Shown here piece by piece: positions 34,587 to 45,200 of a DNA stretch of 61,287 nucleotides (positions are counted from its first letter, which is position 1; every line of letters starts with the position of its first letter). The position numbers and the translations under genes were made by a program. The stretch covers positions 1 to 61,287 of the forward strand of contig CAMYJI010000015.1 in NCBI GenBank assembly GCA_947258545.1. Direction: 5' to 3'. This stretch comes from an uncultured Ectothiorhodospiraceae bacterium (GTDB lineage: Bacteria > Pseudomonadota > Gammaproteobacteria > UBA9214). The notes beneath the pieces are model-generated. The model was not told the origin of the DNA. It ran no database searches and saw only the letters and a list, made by a program, of their open reading frames with translations.

Positions 34587-36578
34587 TCAGAACTCCCAGA
34601 CACCCTTGACGTGGATGCTGCGCTCGACGTCGGTTGGCTGGGTTGCGATGAAGTCGGGCATGAATTCGGTGTGTTGACTGTTCAGCAGGTTCTGGCCCGT
34701 CAACGAAATCTCTATACCGGTGCGCGGCCGCCAGCCCAGGCGCAGGTCCAGCTCCGCGTAGCTGTCGATCTCCGCCCCGTTGACGCTGATGTCGTCGACA
34801 TAGCGCAGGGCGGCATCGAACTCCACACCCCTGCCCAGCTCGAATGAAGACCAGACGGTCGCCTGCTGCTGCGGGCTGCTGTTTTCACTGCCTTCAGAGG
34901 CGCTGTCGCTGCTGCCATCGACGAGGTGCAGGGAGATGTCGAGATAGCTGTATGTTGCCCGCAGGTTCCAGCCGCGCCGGAGCTGCCATTCGGTTGAGAC
35001 TTCGATGCCATAGGTCTCGCCTTCCATGCGGTTGTCGAACGGCAGCAGGATATCGGCGGGTGGCATGTTGGCAGGGTCCAGCGTGCGCAGCTCATCGTAT
35101 TCGTTATAAAAGGCGGTCAGGTCGAGGGACCAGTTGTTGCCGTAGTTGGCGCGATAACCCAGTTCATAGGCCGTCAGGTTTTCGGATTCGAACTGTTCGT
35201 TGCCGACGGCATACAGGGGTACCCCCGGGTCCTGTGTGGGTGGCGGTAACAGCCGCAGCGTCACGTCATGTTCGCCCCGGGCGGGGGTGCGCACGGCATG
35301 CGACACGGCGCCCCAGAGTGTTTTTTGCTCGGCCAGCAGCCAGCTGAGACGCACATTGGGCTGGATCTCGACACCGGTGAAATCGTTGTGCTCGAACTTG
35401 GAGCCAAGGGTGAGGCGCAGATCCTGCGCCAGGCTGATCTCATCCTGAATGAATGCGTTGAACAGGTCGACGTTACGGGCCGACGGGTCGAGGCTGAAGG
35501 TCGCATTGTTTCGTGTGTCATCGCGGGTATGGCGGTAGCCGGCCCCCCACACCACGTCGTGGTTGCCGGCAGGGCTGAAGTGGTGCTGGAATTCGATGTC
35601 GAAGATATCGCGGTCTTCGAAAAGGACGGTCTCGTCACGCTTTACATGATCGACATAGGCCTGCAGTGTAAAACTTGAGTTCTCCTTCACCTTGCGTTGC
35701 CAGCGGAACAGCAGGTTGCCGCCGGAAAGCTCGGTATCATCCACGAAGCTCGCGGGCGGGTTGTTCAGGGGACCGGTCGCGATATTCACCTGCTCGCCGG
35801 CCTTGCCTTCGTAGTAGTCACCCTGCAGGGTGAAGGCATCGCGGGCGCCGCGGTCCCAGTCCGAACGGAAGCCGACCTGGCCGAGTTCCCAGTCGTCGTT
35901 CGCGCCGGCGGGGCTGTGGCCTGCATCGCGGCTGGAGTGTTTGGCGTAGACCCGGTAGTCCACCCCGTTATCCAGCCGGCCACCGTGGCGCACGCTGCCG
36001 AAGCCGCGTTCCTCGTTACCGGCGCCGGCCGTGACCAGGGTTCCCTGGGTGTCGCCGGCCTGGCGGGTGATGATGTTGATCACGCCGTTCACGGCGTTGG
36101 CGCCCCAGAGTGTGCCGCCGGGACCGCGGATCACCTCGATGCGCTCGACGTCGTCCAGGGGCACATCATGCGACTCCCAGTAGACGCCGGCGAACAGCGG
36201 GGTATAGACGCTGCGCCCGTCGATCAGGACCAGTAGCTTGTTGGCGAAGCGGCTATTGAAGCCGCGCGCGGTGATGGCCCACTTGTTGGCATCGATGCGC
36301 GCCACCTGCAGGCCGGGGACGCGCCGCAGGGCATCGGGCATGGAGGTCACGCCCCAGCGGCGCAAGTCGTCACGACTGATCACGAATATCGCGGCGGCCG
36401 CCTCGGAGCGCTTCTGGGGTTTTTTACTGACCGAGGTCACCTCAATGTCCATCAGGGCCTCGAGGCTCATGGAGGTGAGGTCTTCGGAAAAAAGGTCCGC
36501 GCCTGTTACCGGTATTGGCAAGAGTGTCAGCAGGCAGAGGAATGCCAGTCCGCTTCGGCAGGGCCAGGATAGACGCAT
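34587..36578 (-). CDS. TonB-dependent outer-membrane receptor
   Basis: A 663-residue receptor from the chosen start, which gives a clean signal peptide (MRLSWPCRSGLAFLCLL); longer starts at 36647 and 36683 remain possible. The plug domain is complete: SVSKKPQKRSEAAAAIFV, DALRRVPGLQVARID, RGFNSRFANKLLVLIDGR, VERIEVIRGPGGTLWGANAV and NIITR. The C-terminal barrel ends in Phe. It imports a siderophore, vitamin or other ligand with TonB energy. It leads the receptor-YfiR-GGDEF/EAL unit, so a surface ligand may feed into cyclic di-GMP control. Confidence 0.88.
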   Translation of the reverse strand: MRLSWPCRSGLAFLCLLTLLPIPVTGADLFSEDLTSMSLEALMDIEVTSVSKKPQKRSEAAAAIFVISRDDLRRWGVTSMPDALRRVPGLQVARIDANKWAITARGFNSRFANKLLVLIDGRSVYTPLFAGVYWESHDVPLDDVERIEVIRGPGGTLWGANAVNGVINIITRQAGDTQGTLVTAGAGNEERGFGSVRHGGRLDNGVDYRVYAKHSSRDAGHSPAGANDDWELGQVGFRSDWDRGARDAFTLQGDYYEGKAGEQVNIATGPLNNPPASFVDDTELSGGNLLFRWQRKVKENSSFTLQAYVDHVKRDETVLFEDRDIFDIEFQHHFSPAGNHDVVWGAGYRHTRDDTRNNATFSLDPSARNVDLFNAFIQDEISLAQDLRLTLGSKFEHNDFTGVEIQPNVRLSWLLAEQKTLWGAVSHAVRTPARGEHDVTLRLLPPPTQDPGVPLYAVGNEQFESENLTAYELGYRANYGNNWSLDLTAFYNEYDELRTLDPANMPPADILLPFDNRMEGETYGIEVSTEWQLRRGWNLRATYSYLDISLHLVDGSSDSASEGSENSSPQQQATVWSSFELGRGVEFDAALRYVDDISVNGAEIDSYAELDLRLGWRPRTGIEISLTGQNLLNSQHTEFMPDFIATQPTDVERSIHVKGVWEF

Positions 36579-37064
36579 CGTCCTGGCAAAATCGATGATC
36601 TGATCGGCAACGCGGCTGCCCCCTGTTCCCTGAGTCAAATTCAACATCCGCCTGTTGTCCCTTTGTTTTACGTGCAACCGCATTTCGAAAAAAATGGCCC
36701 CGCTGTTCCGGGGTGCCTATTGCATGCACACGCCTGCGTGCCGGTGCTGTCTAGGCTATCGGCGGCGGGCACCACTACTTGAACGGGAGAGAGGCTATTA
36801 AAACCATTCTAATCAGTAGCTTGCATGGCTTCCAAGGCAGGTGACGATTACCGGCCCTTCCCGGGGTGGAAATGACCGGTCCCTATCCGCTGAGACGAAT
36901 TGCGGGTTGCCGGCCCGGGAAGGGGGCTGGCGCGAGAGGGACTGGAGCAGCGCCGGGGCCGGGATCGGAACCGGAATATTTCTATTTGACAATAAATATC
37001 AATCAGATAGGATTCTTCATGGACAATGTAGACACTGTCAACATAGCTCGCAGGAGGTCCGCCA
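36579..37064. other. Gene-free region with a GC-rich structured element
   Basis: A 486-base divergent region between the receptor and the TetR gene. It holds a perfect 11-base inverted repeat (CCCTTCCCGGG at 36855-36865 and its complement at 36914-36924) around an inner CCGC/GCGG stem (36887-36905). On the minus strand parts such as CCGGGAAGG and ACCTGCC recall the cobalamin riboswitch upstream of btuB-type receptors. The key GGTGAAAATCC-like block is not seen, so this is a weak resemblance only. Confidence 0.35.
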
Positions 37065-37682
37065 ATGGCAGTTCACAACGCAACAGGCCACTACCATCAC
37101 GGCGATCTCGGCAACGCCCTGTTGCAGGCCGCCGAGCAGCTGTTGCAGGAATGGGGCGTCGGCGGATTCAGTCTGCGCGATGTCGCCCGGGTCGCGGGTG
37201 TCAGTCACGCCGCCCCCTATCGCCACTTCAGGGACAAGGCGGCCCTGTTACGCGCCCTGGCCGGGCGTGGCTTCGAACGCTTGCGTGCGGCGCTGGCCGC
37301 GGCGGCAGCCGGTCAACGCGGACCTGAACAAAGCCTGATCGAGGCAACCCGGATTTACGTGTACACGGCCGTGCAGAATCCCGGCATGACCCGGTTGATG
37401 TTTGGTGGTGTCATCGACGCAGAGGAGGATGTCGGTTGTGCGCGGGCACAGGCAGCGGTCCTCGATGTGCTGGCCGGGATCATCAGGGCAGGCCTGCAAG
37501 TGGGCGCCTTTCGCGACCGCGACCCGCAGGAACTGGCGCTGGTGGCGTGGTCGACGCTACACGGCCTGGCCCTGCTGGCAGGTAGCGCGCAACTGGATGT
37601 TGATCCAGACGACACTGCACAGCTGGAAGCCGTAGTGCGTTCCGTGGCACAGAATATCCTCTACGGAATTTCCAGGTCATGA
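37065..37682 (+). CDS. TetR/AcrR family transcriptional regulator
   Basis: A 205-residue repressor. The N-terminal helix-turn-helix is clear (ALLQAAEQLLQEWGVGGFS, then VARVAGVSHAAPYRHF and KAALLRAL). The C-terminal ligand domain belongs to the WHG-type group (MTRLMFGGVID, VAWSTLHGLALLAGS). AGGAGG 7 bases before the ATG is a strong signal. No adjacent efflux or enzyme operon reveals its target; the secretion genes 155 bases downstream are one option. Confidence 0.88.
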   Translation: MAVHNATGHYHHGDLGNALLQAAEQLLQEWGVGGFSLRDVARVAGVSHAAPYRHFRDKAALLRALAGRGFERLRAALAAAAAGQRGPEQSLIEATRIYVYTAVQNPGMTRLMFGGVIDAEEDVGCARAQAAVLDVLAGIIRAGLQVGAFRDRDPQELALVAWSTLHGLALLAGSAQLDVDPDDTAQLEAVVRSVAQNILYGISRS

Positions 37683-37837
37683 GGCCTGGCCACTCTGCGT
37701 GTAGGGGTTGTCTGAAAGCCTTGTAAGTCCGCAATTATGAGGTTGTATATCCACGAGCCGATTTCTACACTCGAGACAGATAAGGACTCCAGATGCCTTA
37801 CCGGTAAGGTCTGGGAAATAATTCAGGAGCGCAGGGA

Positions 37838-40000
37838 ATGGCGCATACCAGAAACAAGCAAGATCACCGTGACACCGGGCTGGAATGCCTGGTACTTGTT
37901 GCACGTTTACATGGTCTGGCTGCGGAGATCAACAGACTACGCCACGAGTTTTCTGTGTCAGGCCGCTCTCTCGACACTGATTCACTGGTTCGTGCTGCAA
38001 CATACCTTGGCCTGAAGGCGAAAAAGGTCACCAGTAATCCGCGGCGTCTGGAAAAGACCGCGCTGCCGGTGATAGCGCGCCATCGCAACGGACATTATTT
38101 CATAATCGCACGTGTGGATAAGGGTAAGGTGCTGGTCAGGGACCCTCTGCAGCCCGAGGTACAGGCCCTGTCCGTGAAGTCGTTCGGTGATCTGTGGTCC
38201 GGAGAGCTGGTACTGATTACGCGCCGTGCACAGCAGACCATCGGTTCCGGACACTTTGGATTCCGTTGGTTCGTGCCTGCCATGTTGCGCTACCGCTCAC
38301 TGTTGGCAGAGGTCCTGGTAGCGTCTTTTTTTATTCAGCTGCTGGCCCTGGTGATGCCGCTGTTCTTCCAGGTCGTGGTCGACAAGGTGCTGGTACATCG
38401 GGGCTTGTCGACACTGGATGTACTTGCCGTAGGTCTGTTGGTGGTGTCGGTCTTCGAGGTGGCGTTGGGTGGCCTGAGGACCTATGTGTTCTCGCACACT
38501 ACGAATCGAATCGATGTGGAGTTGGGTGGCCGCCTGTTCCGGCACCTGTTGGCCCTGCCACTGGCCTATTTCGAGTCGCGGCGCGTTGGGGACTCGGTTG
38601 CGCGTGTTCGTGAACTCGAGAATATCAGGAATTTCATCACCGGCTCTGCGCTGACAGTGATCATCGACCTGATGTTCACAATCATATTCCTCGCGGTCAT
38701 GTACTTCTACAGTCCCTTGTTGACCCTGGTGGTGCTGGCCACATTCCCCGCCTACCTTATGCTTTCGGTCCTGGTGACCCCGGTGCTGCGTGCCCGGTTG
38801 CAGGAAAAATTCAACCGGGGGGCCGAGAACCAGGCCTTCCTGGTAGAGACGATCAGCGGGATGGAGACACTCAAGGCATCCGCGGTCGAGCCGCATACAC
38901 AGAGGCGCTGGGAGGAACAGCTGGCGGCGTATGTCCAGGCCAGTTTCCGCTCGGCGAACCTGGGCAATGTCTCCGGGCAGTCGGCCAGTTTGATTAATAA
39001 GCTTATGACTATCATGATTCTCTGGTTTGGCGCGCATGCAGTTATCAGTGGCGAGCTGAGTGTAGGTCAGCTGATCGCCTTCAATATGTTTGCCGGTCGT
39101 GTCAGTTCACCACTATTGCGCCTGGTGCAGCTATGGCAGGATTTTCAACAGGCATCCGTTTCAGTGCGCAGGCTTGGAGATATTCTCAATGCGCCTACAG
39201 AACCTGTCTATGACAGAAACCGTACTGCCTTGCCCAGCCTGAAAGGTCACATCCATTTTGACAATGTGTTGTTCAGGTACCAGCCGCAGGGCAGGGAGAT
39301 ATTGCGGCAGTTGAAGCTTGATATACCTGCTGGTCAGGTGATCGGCATCGTCGGGCGTTCCGGCTCCGGCAAGAGTACCCTGGCACGTCTGGTTCAGCGA
39401 CTGCATGTCCCGAGCAGTGGACGCGTGCTGGTTGATGGTGTGGACCTGGCGATGGTCGATGTAACCTGGCTGCGGCATCAGATCGGGGTCGTTTTGCAGG
39501 AGAACGTCCTGTTCAACAGGACTATCAGAGAAAATATTGCTTTGCGGGATCCCGGGATGCCCCTGGAACAGGTAATCCATGCGGCACGGCTCGCCGGTGC
39601 GCATGACTTTATACTGGAGTTGCCGGAAGGTTTTGACACCATGGTCGGGGAGCAAGGCAACAATCTCTCCGGAGGCCAGCGTCAGCGTATTGCCATAGCC
39701 CGTGCCCTGGTGACCAATCCGCGTATTCTGATTTTAGACGAGGCAACCAGCGCGCTCGATTACGAGTCGGAGCAGGCGGTGCAGGAGAATATGGCCGCAA
39801 TTACCAGGGGACGTACGGTCATCATTATTGCGCACCGATTGAGCGCCCTACGCCACGTTGACCGGATTGTGGTGATAGATCAGGGCCGCATCGCGGAAGA
39901 GGGTGGGCATGAATCGTTACTCAAGGCCGGCCAATATTATGCGGACATGCATGCAAGGCAGTCCGGTTGGTCGAATGCTGCGTTGGAGACAGGAACCTGA
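37838..40000 (+). CDS. Type I secretion ABC transporter (HlyB-like)
   Basis: A 720-residue exporter with three domains. Residues 10-130 form a C39 peptidase-like domain without the catalytic cysteine (DTGLECLVLVARLHG), as in HlyB, which binds unfolded RTX cargo. Six helices span about 150-430. The ATPase has Walker A GRSGSGKST (506-514), signature LSGGQ (610-614), Walker B ILILDEATSALD and IIAHRLS. It should form the inner-membrane pump with the HlyD-like protein next to it and export the RTX protein 2.2 kb downstream. Confidence 0.94.
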   Translation: MAHTRNKQDHRDTGLECLVLVARLHGLAAEINRLRHEFSVSGRSLDTDSLVRAATYLGLKAKKVTSNPRRLEKTALPVIARHRNGHYFIIARVDKGKVLVRDPLQPEVQALSVKSFGDLWSGELVLITRRAQQTIGSGHFGFRWFVPAMLRYRSLLAEVLVASFFIQLLALVMPLFFQVVVDKVLVHRGLSTLDVLAVGLLVVSVFEVALGGLRTYVFSHTTNRIDVELGGRLFRHLLALPLAYFESRRVGDSVARVRELENIRNFITGSALTVIIDLMFTIIFLAVMYFYSPLLTLVVLATFPAYLMLSVLVTPVLRARLQEKFNRGAENQAFLVETISGMETLKASAVEPHTQRRWEEQLAAYVQASFRSANLGNVSGQSASLINKLMTIMILWFGAHAVISGELSVGQLIAFNMFAGRVSSPLLRLVQLWQDFQQASVSVRRLGDILNAPTEPVYDRNRTALPSLKGHIHFDNVLFRYQPQGREILRQLKLDIPAGQVIGIVGRSGSGKSTLARLVQRLHVPSSGRVLVDGVDLAMVDVTWLRHQIGVVLQENVLFNRTIRENIALRDPGMPLEQVIHAARLAGAHDFILELPEGFDTMVGEQGNNLSGGQRQRIAIARALVTNPRILILDEATSALDYESEQAVQENMAAITRGRTVIIIAHRLSALRHVDRIVVIDQGRIAEEGGHESLLKAGQYYADMHARQSGWSNAALETGT

Positions 40001-40008
40001 TTCCTGCA

Positions 40009-41379
40009 ATGGGCATCTTCACTAACTGTCGCCGCGTTACCGAGCAGGATTTTCTGCCCGCCGTTCTAGAGGTGATGGAAAAGCCGCCTTCTCCGGCAGG
40101 CCGTATGCTTATATGGGTGTTGATACTGCTCAGTATATTGGCCTTGTTCTGGGCATTCTTGGGGAAGGTCGATATCGTGCTGGTCGCATCCGGTCAGATA
40201 ATACCTTCCGGGCGTATCAAGGCAGTACAGGCTGCGCAACTGGGTATCGTACGTCATATCCACGTGATGGAAGGGCAGCAAGTCATGGTGGGTGAACGGC
40301 TGATCGAACTTGATCCTTCGGTGACGGAGGCTGACCAGGCGCGGATTGCCGAGACGCTGCAGGCACTGGCACTGGAGCGTAAGCGTCTGATGCAATTCTC
40401 GGATCTGCTGAGCGAAGGCATAGAAGCCCGGGATCCTCGAATGCACATTGAATCATCGAGTCCTGCAGATGAGCAGATGCATACCAGTCCGATGGTATTG
40501 CATAACCAGATCCTTGTTAACCAGTGGGCGGAATTCCAGGCCCTGAAGATTGCCGCCGAGAAGGAGCTTGAAGCGAACCTGGCGGAACAGAACGGTGTGC
40601 GGGCCGGCCTGGACAAGCTGCGCTCCATCCTGCCTTTGGTCAGTGAGCGCGTTGCGGCAACGAGAAAACTGCTTGAACAGGACCTTGCCCCTAGAATCCA
40701 CTGGAATGAGCTGGAGCAGCAGCGTGTCGAAACGGAAAAGGAGATTGGCGTACTCAAATATCGCGAACATCAGTTAGACGCGAATGCAGGCAGAATTCGG
40801 CAGGAATATGCAAGACAGGAGGCGCGGCTACTGAATACCGTATACACAAGACTGGCAGAACTGGGAAAGGAAATCTCCGGTCTTGAGCAGGAGCACGTCA
40901 AGGCAGAGGCGCTGACGCGTCGTCAGCAACTGGCGGCACCGGTTTCAGGTACCGTTCATCGCATGGTGGTTCATACCGTTGGAGGTGTGGTGAAACCGGC
41001 CGAGCCGCTCATGTACATTGTGCCGAATGAGGCCGGGCTCGAGGTGGAGGCGTGGGTCAAGAACATGGATATTGGTTTTATCGAAGAGGGTCAGAAAACG
41101 GAAATCAAGGTTGAAACATTTCCGTTCACCCGGTACGGGACGATTCCTGGCAGGGTCGCCAGCGTGAGTCAGGATGCAGTCACGGATACAGATCATGGTC
41201 TGGTGTACCGCGCGAAAATAATCCTGGAGCGGTCGACTATCGAGGTCGGGGAGCGGATTGTGGCGCTGGCGCCGGGCATGGCGGTGACCGCTGAGCTCAA
41301 GACAGGCAGACGTAAGTTGATCGAGTTCCTGGTGAGCCCGTTGCTGCGCTACAAAAACGAATTTGCGCGGGAGCGCTAG
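40009..41379 (+). CDS. Type I secretion membrane fusion protein (HlyD-like)
   Basis: A 456-residue adaptor: short cytoplasmic N-terminus, one helix (about 28-48, MLIWVLILLSILALFWAFLG), biotinyl-lipoyl halves (ASGQIIPSGRIKAVQ and QLAAPVSGTVHRMVVHTVGG), a long coiled-coil hairpin (about 95-300) and a C-terminal beta-barrel. It links the ABC pump to a TolC-type outer-membrane channel, which is not encoded in this window. The start at 40009 lies 8 bases past the pump gene's stop; a TTG at 39967 inside that gene is the alternative. Confidence 0.92.
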   Translation: MGIFTNCRRVTEQDFLPAVLEVMEKPPSPAGRMLIWVLILLSILALFWAFLGKVDIVLVASGQIIPSGRIKAVQAAQLGIVRHIHVMEGQQVMVGERLIELDPSVTEADQARIAETLQALALERKRLMQFSDLLSEGIEARDPRMHIESSSPADEQMHTSPMVLHNQILVNQWAEFQALKIAAEKELEANLAEQNGVRAGLDKLRSILPLVSERVAATRKLLEQDLAPRIHWNELEQQRVETEKEIGVLKYREHQLDANAGRIRQEYARQEARLLNTVYTRLAELGKEISGLEQEHVKAEALTRRQQLAAPVSGTVHRMVVHTVGGVVKPAEPLMYIVPNEAGLEVEAWVKNMDIGFIEEGQKTEIKVETFPFTRYGTIPGRVASVSQDAVTDTDHGLVYRAKIILERSTIEVGERIVALAPGMAVTAELKTGRRKLIEFLVSPLLRYKNEFARER

Positions 41380-41431
41380 AAATGCGTGCTTATCATGCTC
41401 AAACAGACAGCTTTCTGAAAGCGTAATCACG

Positions 41432-42205
41432 ATGATCGGGATAATCTTTTTCGGAACGATCCTGCTGTATCTAATATTCGGTTTCTTTTTGTATGGCTAT
41501 ATCAGGGGATGGGGACCGGGCAGAAGAAAGGCGCTCATTATCACGTTGGTGCTGATGATTGGTATTCCATTCGGAGACGTGATACCTGGAAAGCTGTATC
41601 TGGCTTATGTGTGTCACTCAAATTCTGGAATTGAGATCTACGATGGTGTAGAGGCGGAAGGGTATTCCGTTGGAGATGACTATTCACTCGGATGTGGGGC
41701 GCTATGTGTCGAGGCATTGGTGAAATGGCATGCTTTGGGGAAGTCCATGTTCATTGAATCGGAAGTGATCAACTACACGGACTATGTATTTGGAGAGAGT
41801 CCGGGCGTCTACAGGTTTCAACTGGTAAGAAGAAATGATCATATATGTAAGAAACAGGATTCCATTAAGTTGAATTATCCCGCGGCATTTAATAGGTACC
41901 GTATTCCTGAGGGCTATTGTGTTGAGGCCCGCATAATAGATAGTCTGTCTGCAGACTATCTGGTACAGCACATAAAATGGGACGGGAGTTATTCAAAATT
42001 GTTCGGTATAGCCAAGGTTCGAGCCAGTGTTACAGAGTCAGGCACTGGACGCATTCTTGGTGAAAATATCGGATTTACGCATCGAGGCGGATGGTTACGT
42101 CGCTGGGTTGCTGGTGCGCTGGCTGTTGGGCAGCCTGATGAATGTATAGATCAGGGGGATTATGGGTTTACCTGGTCGGTATTGAGAGGAGTATTTGATA
42201 ACTGA
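41432..42205 (+). CDS. Unknown membrane protein between exporter and RTX cargo genes
   Basis: A 257-residue protein with two N-terminal helices (about 2-24 and 35-55) and a mostly extracytoplasmic domain of about 195 residues with six or more cysteines (YVCHSNSGIEIYDGVEAEGY, LGCGALCVEAL, DHICKKQ, GYCVEARI, DECIDQ). I recognise no family. Base composition is lower in GC than that of its neighbours. Its place between hlyD-like and RTX genes suggests an immunity, chaperone or maturation role for the RTX lipase, but this is only positional. The ATG at 41432 gives the cleanest N-terminus. Confidence 0.55.
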   Translation: MIGIIFFGTILLYLIFGFFLYGYIRGWGPGRRKALIITLVLMIGIPFGDVIPGKLYLAYVCHSNSGIEIYDGVEAEGYSVGDDYSLGCGALCVEALVKWHALGKSMFIESEVINYTDYVFGESPGVYRFQLVRRNDHICKKQDSIKLNYPAAFNRYRIPEGYCVEARIIDSLSADYLVQHIKWDGSYSKLFGIAKVRASVTESGTGRILGENIGFTHRGGWLRRWVAGALAVGQPDECIDQGDYGFTWSVLRGVFDN

Positions 42206-42225
42206 CAACACAGGGAGGTGTTGCA

Positions 42226-45200
42226 ATGGCTTCTATTGATGAATATTACTGGGGTGCGTTGCTCTCGCAGGCTGCCTATGGGGATTATTCAGCCGCAGAT
42301 CCTGATGGGGATGGCGTGTATAGCGAACCACTTATTTTAGAAGCACTAGTGAAGAAAGGTCCAGGGGAGCCTGAATACACAAATGAGCAGGTTGCAATCT
42401 TTCTGCGGAGATTCAAGCTGGTTGCGCCCTATCACGATCCTGACACCGGATTCCGGGCGGCATTGTTTCTGGATAACGAAACCAATAAGTATACCTTGGC
42501 GATTGCCGGCACTGAGGCGGACGAAATCGTACTCGATATCTTCTTTGCCGACATTCTCGGGATCGCCTTTGAGGGACACGCCAGCGGCCAGATTGCGTCG
42601 ATGTTCGCTTTCTACGACCAGTTGGTCACGACCGATGTACTCAGTTACGATACACGCATCAATGTGACCGGTCACTCCCTCGGTGGCCATCTCGCCACAA
42701 TCTTTGCCATTTACAGACCCCTGGCAATCAATCAAGTCACTACCTATAACGGTGCCGGAACCGGGGATGGCGATGTCGGGGCGGTGCAGGTTCAACTGGA
42801 TGAGATTCTGGGGGACCTGAAGGATAGTCTGTCGGGTGGTGCTATTGAGCGTGACAGGATAACCAATCTCTATGCGGACACAGGTCCTGAAGTGGTGGCC
42901 GGACTAGGTGTGCTCTATGGCAGTGTTCAACCCGTGTATGTCGAGGATAATGGACCGCTTGATAACCATGCCATTAAATACCTGTCAGATTCCCTTGCCG
43001 TGTACCACCTGTTCGAGAAGCTGCAGGTCGACATATCGACAGGTACTGTTTCCAGTATTCTGCAGGCCAGCGTGCCGGTAACAGCCGATCAGTCCAGTCT
43101 TGAGGAGACATTAAACTCGGTGGCCAGCCTGTTTGGCCACGTATTGAGCTGGAGTCCCGGCGATGCAGACCAGTACCGGAATGATTTGTACGCGAATATC
43201 AGTGCACTCGAAACGGTGATCGGACCTGTCACCGGAAGTCTGGTGGTGACCAGCCTGGCAGGGCAGGATGCAACAACAATCCTGGCGCTCGCAAACCCCG
43301 ATGCCGGTGGTGCCATTGAATTTCGTTATGCCCTCCAGGAGCTTAATCCGTTTGCAGTCAGCGGGGACGCTGGTCTCTATGCATCTAGCTCAGTGGACGG
43401 CTATCTGGACTGGGAAAGTTTCAGTCTGGACTACTGGAATGACCGGTCCACCCTGCTTTACTGGAAAAGCAGGTCGAACACAGAAGATCCGCTGGCACGC
43501 GGTCTGGGGGACGTCTACTACAATGCCTGGATCTTGCCGGAATTCAATGAACCGGTGCTGTACCGGGACATGCGGACAGGCTATGAGGTACGGCTCGGTA
43601 ACACCGCCCTGATTACGAGCATGGATGAAGATAACTTCCAGAAAGTAATTTTCGGAGGATTTACGGCTGCTGCGCCGATCAACGGAGGTGATGGGGCGGA
43701 CAGATTATACGGGGGATCCCTGAATGATGTTCTTTCCGGGGCTGGAGGCAACGATTACCTGGAAGGCGGTGTCGGGGATGACAGGCTCGAGGGCGGGGCC
43801 GATGGTGATGTACTGCGTGGCGGCGCTGGTAACGACGAGTATGTATTCAATTCCGGTGACGGGCTGGACTTTATCCTTGATTCCGACGGCTCAGGCAAGA
43901 TCACCTATGATGGCGCCATTCTGTCCGGAGGGGGCGAGGAATCGCCCGGCCTGTTTCTGAGTGATGATAGCCGGTTCACCTACCTGTTTGATGCCTCATC
44001 CGGAAGCCCCGGCACCCTGGTGGTCCAGGGGCCGGATGGAAACCTGGTGGTCAATGAATTCAACAATGGTGATCTGGGGATCTCGCTCACACCGAATGAG
44101 CCGTCCCTGGAACCAGCACCGTCAACTATTCGGAAAATCGTTGGTGACTTCGAGCCGTATGATTTCGATCCGGGTGACGGGACGGAATACCGCTATGATG
44201 ACCTGGGGAACCTGGTGCTGGATCCGGGCCAGGAGGCCGCGACCGCTGACTACCTCAATGGGAGTGGAGAGAACGACCATATCATCAGCGGGCAGAATGA
44301 CGACACACTCTATGGCCTGGCCGGCGATGATCATATCGAAGGCGGCAGTGACCGGGACCGGCTGTATGGTGGCGCCGGCCAGGACCTCCTCGAAGGTGGC
44401 AGCGGCACGGACTTAATAGCCGGCGGTGTGGGCGATGACCGGCTGTTTGCCGGTGCGGCCAGCGACTGGCCTGCGGTGTTCGACTCCGGGGACGCGGCGG
44501 TCGGTGTGGATGCCGACTGGCTCTCCGGTGGGGACGGCGACGACCTGCTGTTCGGTTCGACCGGTGACAATGGCTTGGCGGGGGGCGCCGGCAGCGACCT
44601 GCTCGTAGGCGGTGCCGGCAACGACAATATCTTTGGTGATGCCGACTGGCTGGCAACGGATTTCGCTTGGTTCTACTCCGAAGAGGGGGGCACGCGAGTG
44701 TTCACGCCGGTTACCGGGGAGCAAGAACCGGCCGGCGGTGATGCCGATACAATCTACGGGGGCGGGGGCGATGACTTCATCCATGGTCAGGCGGGCGATG
44801 ATGTCATTTTCGGAAATGAGGGCGATGACTACCTGGTCGGTAACAACGGCGCGGATACCCTGTACGGCGGTGGTGAAAATGACCAGATCTTTGGGGACGA
44901 TGGCTCCACTGAATTTGGCCTGCACGGCAGCGACCTGATGGATGGTGGGGCCGGGGACGACTACCTGGTAGGGCATGCAGACGCAGATCAGATGGATGGT
45001 GGTGCGGGTGATGACACCCTGTTTGGGGACGCCGACATTTCACAGATACCACTGGAGTGGCACGGTGATGACCATCTTTCGGGTGGTGAGGGCAATGATA
45101 CCCTTTATGGTCATGGGGGTGCTGACACACTACTGGGTGGAAACGGTCAGGACACGCTTGTCGGGCACGAGGGCAATGATCTGATGCGCGGTGGTGACGG

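Noticed and set aside
36886..36910. CTGAGA with flanking CCGC/GCGG as a TPP riboswitch on the plus strand
   Set aside because: The ACCTGA and GGATAATGCC-type second half of a TPP element is missing, and no thiamine gene follows.
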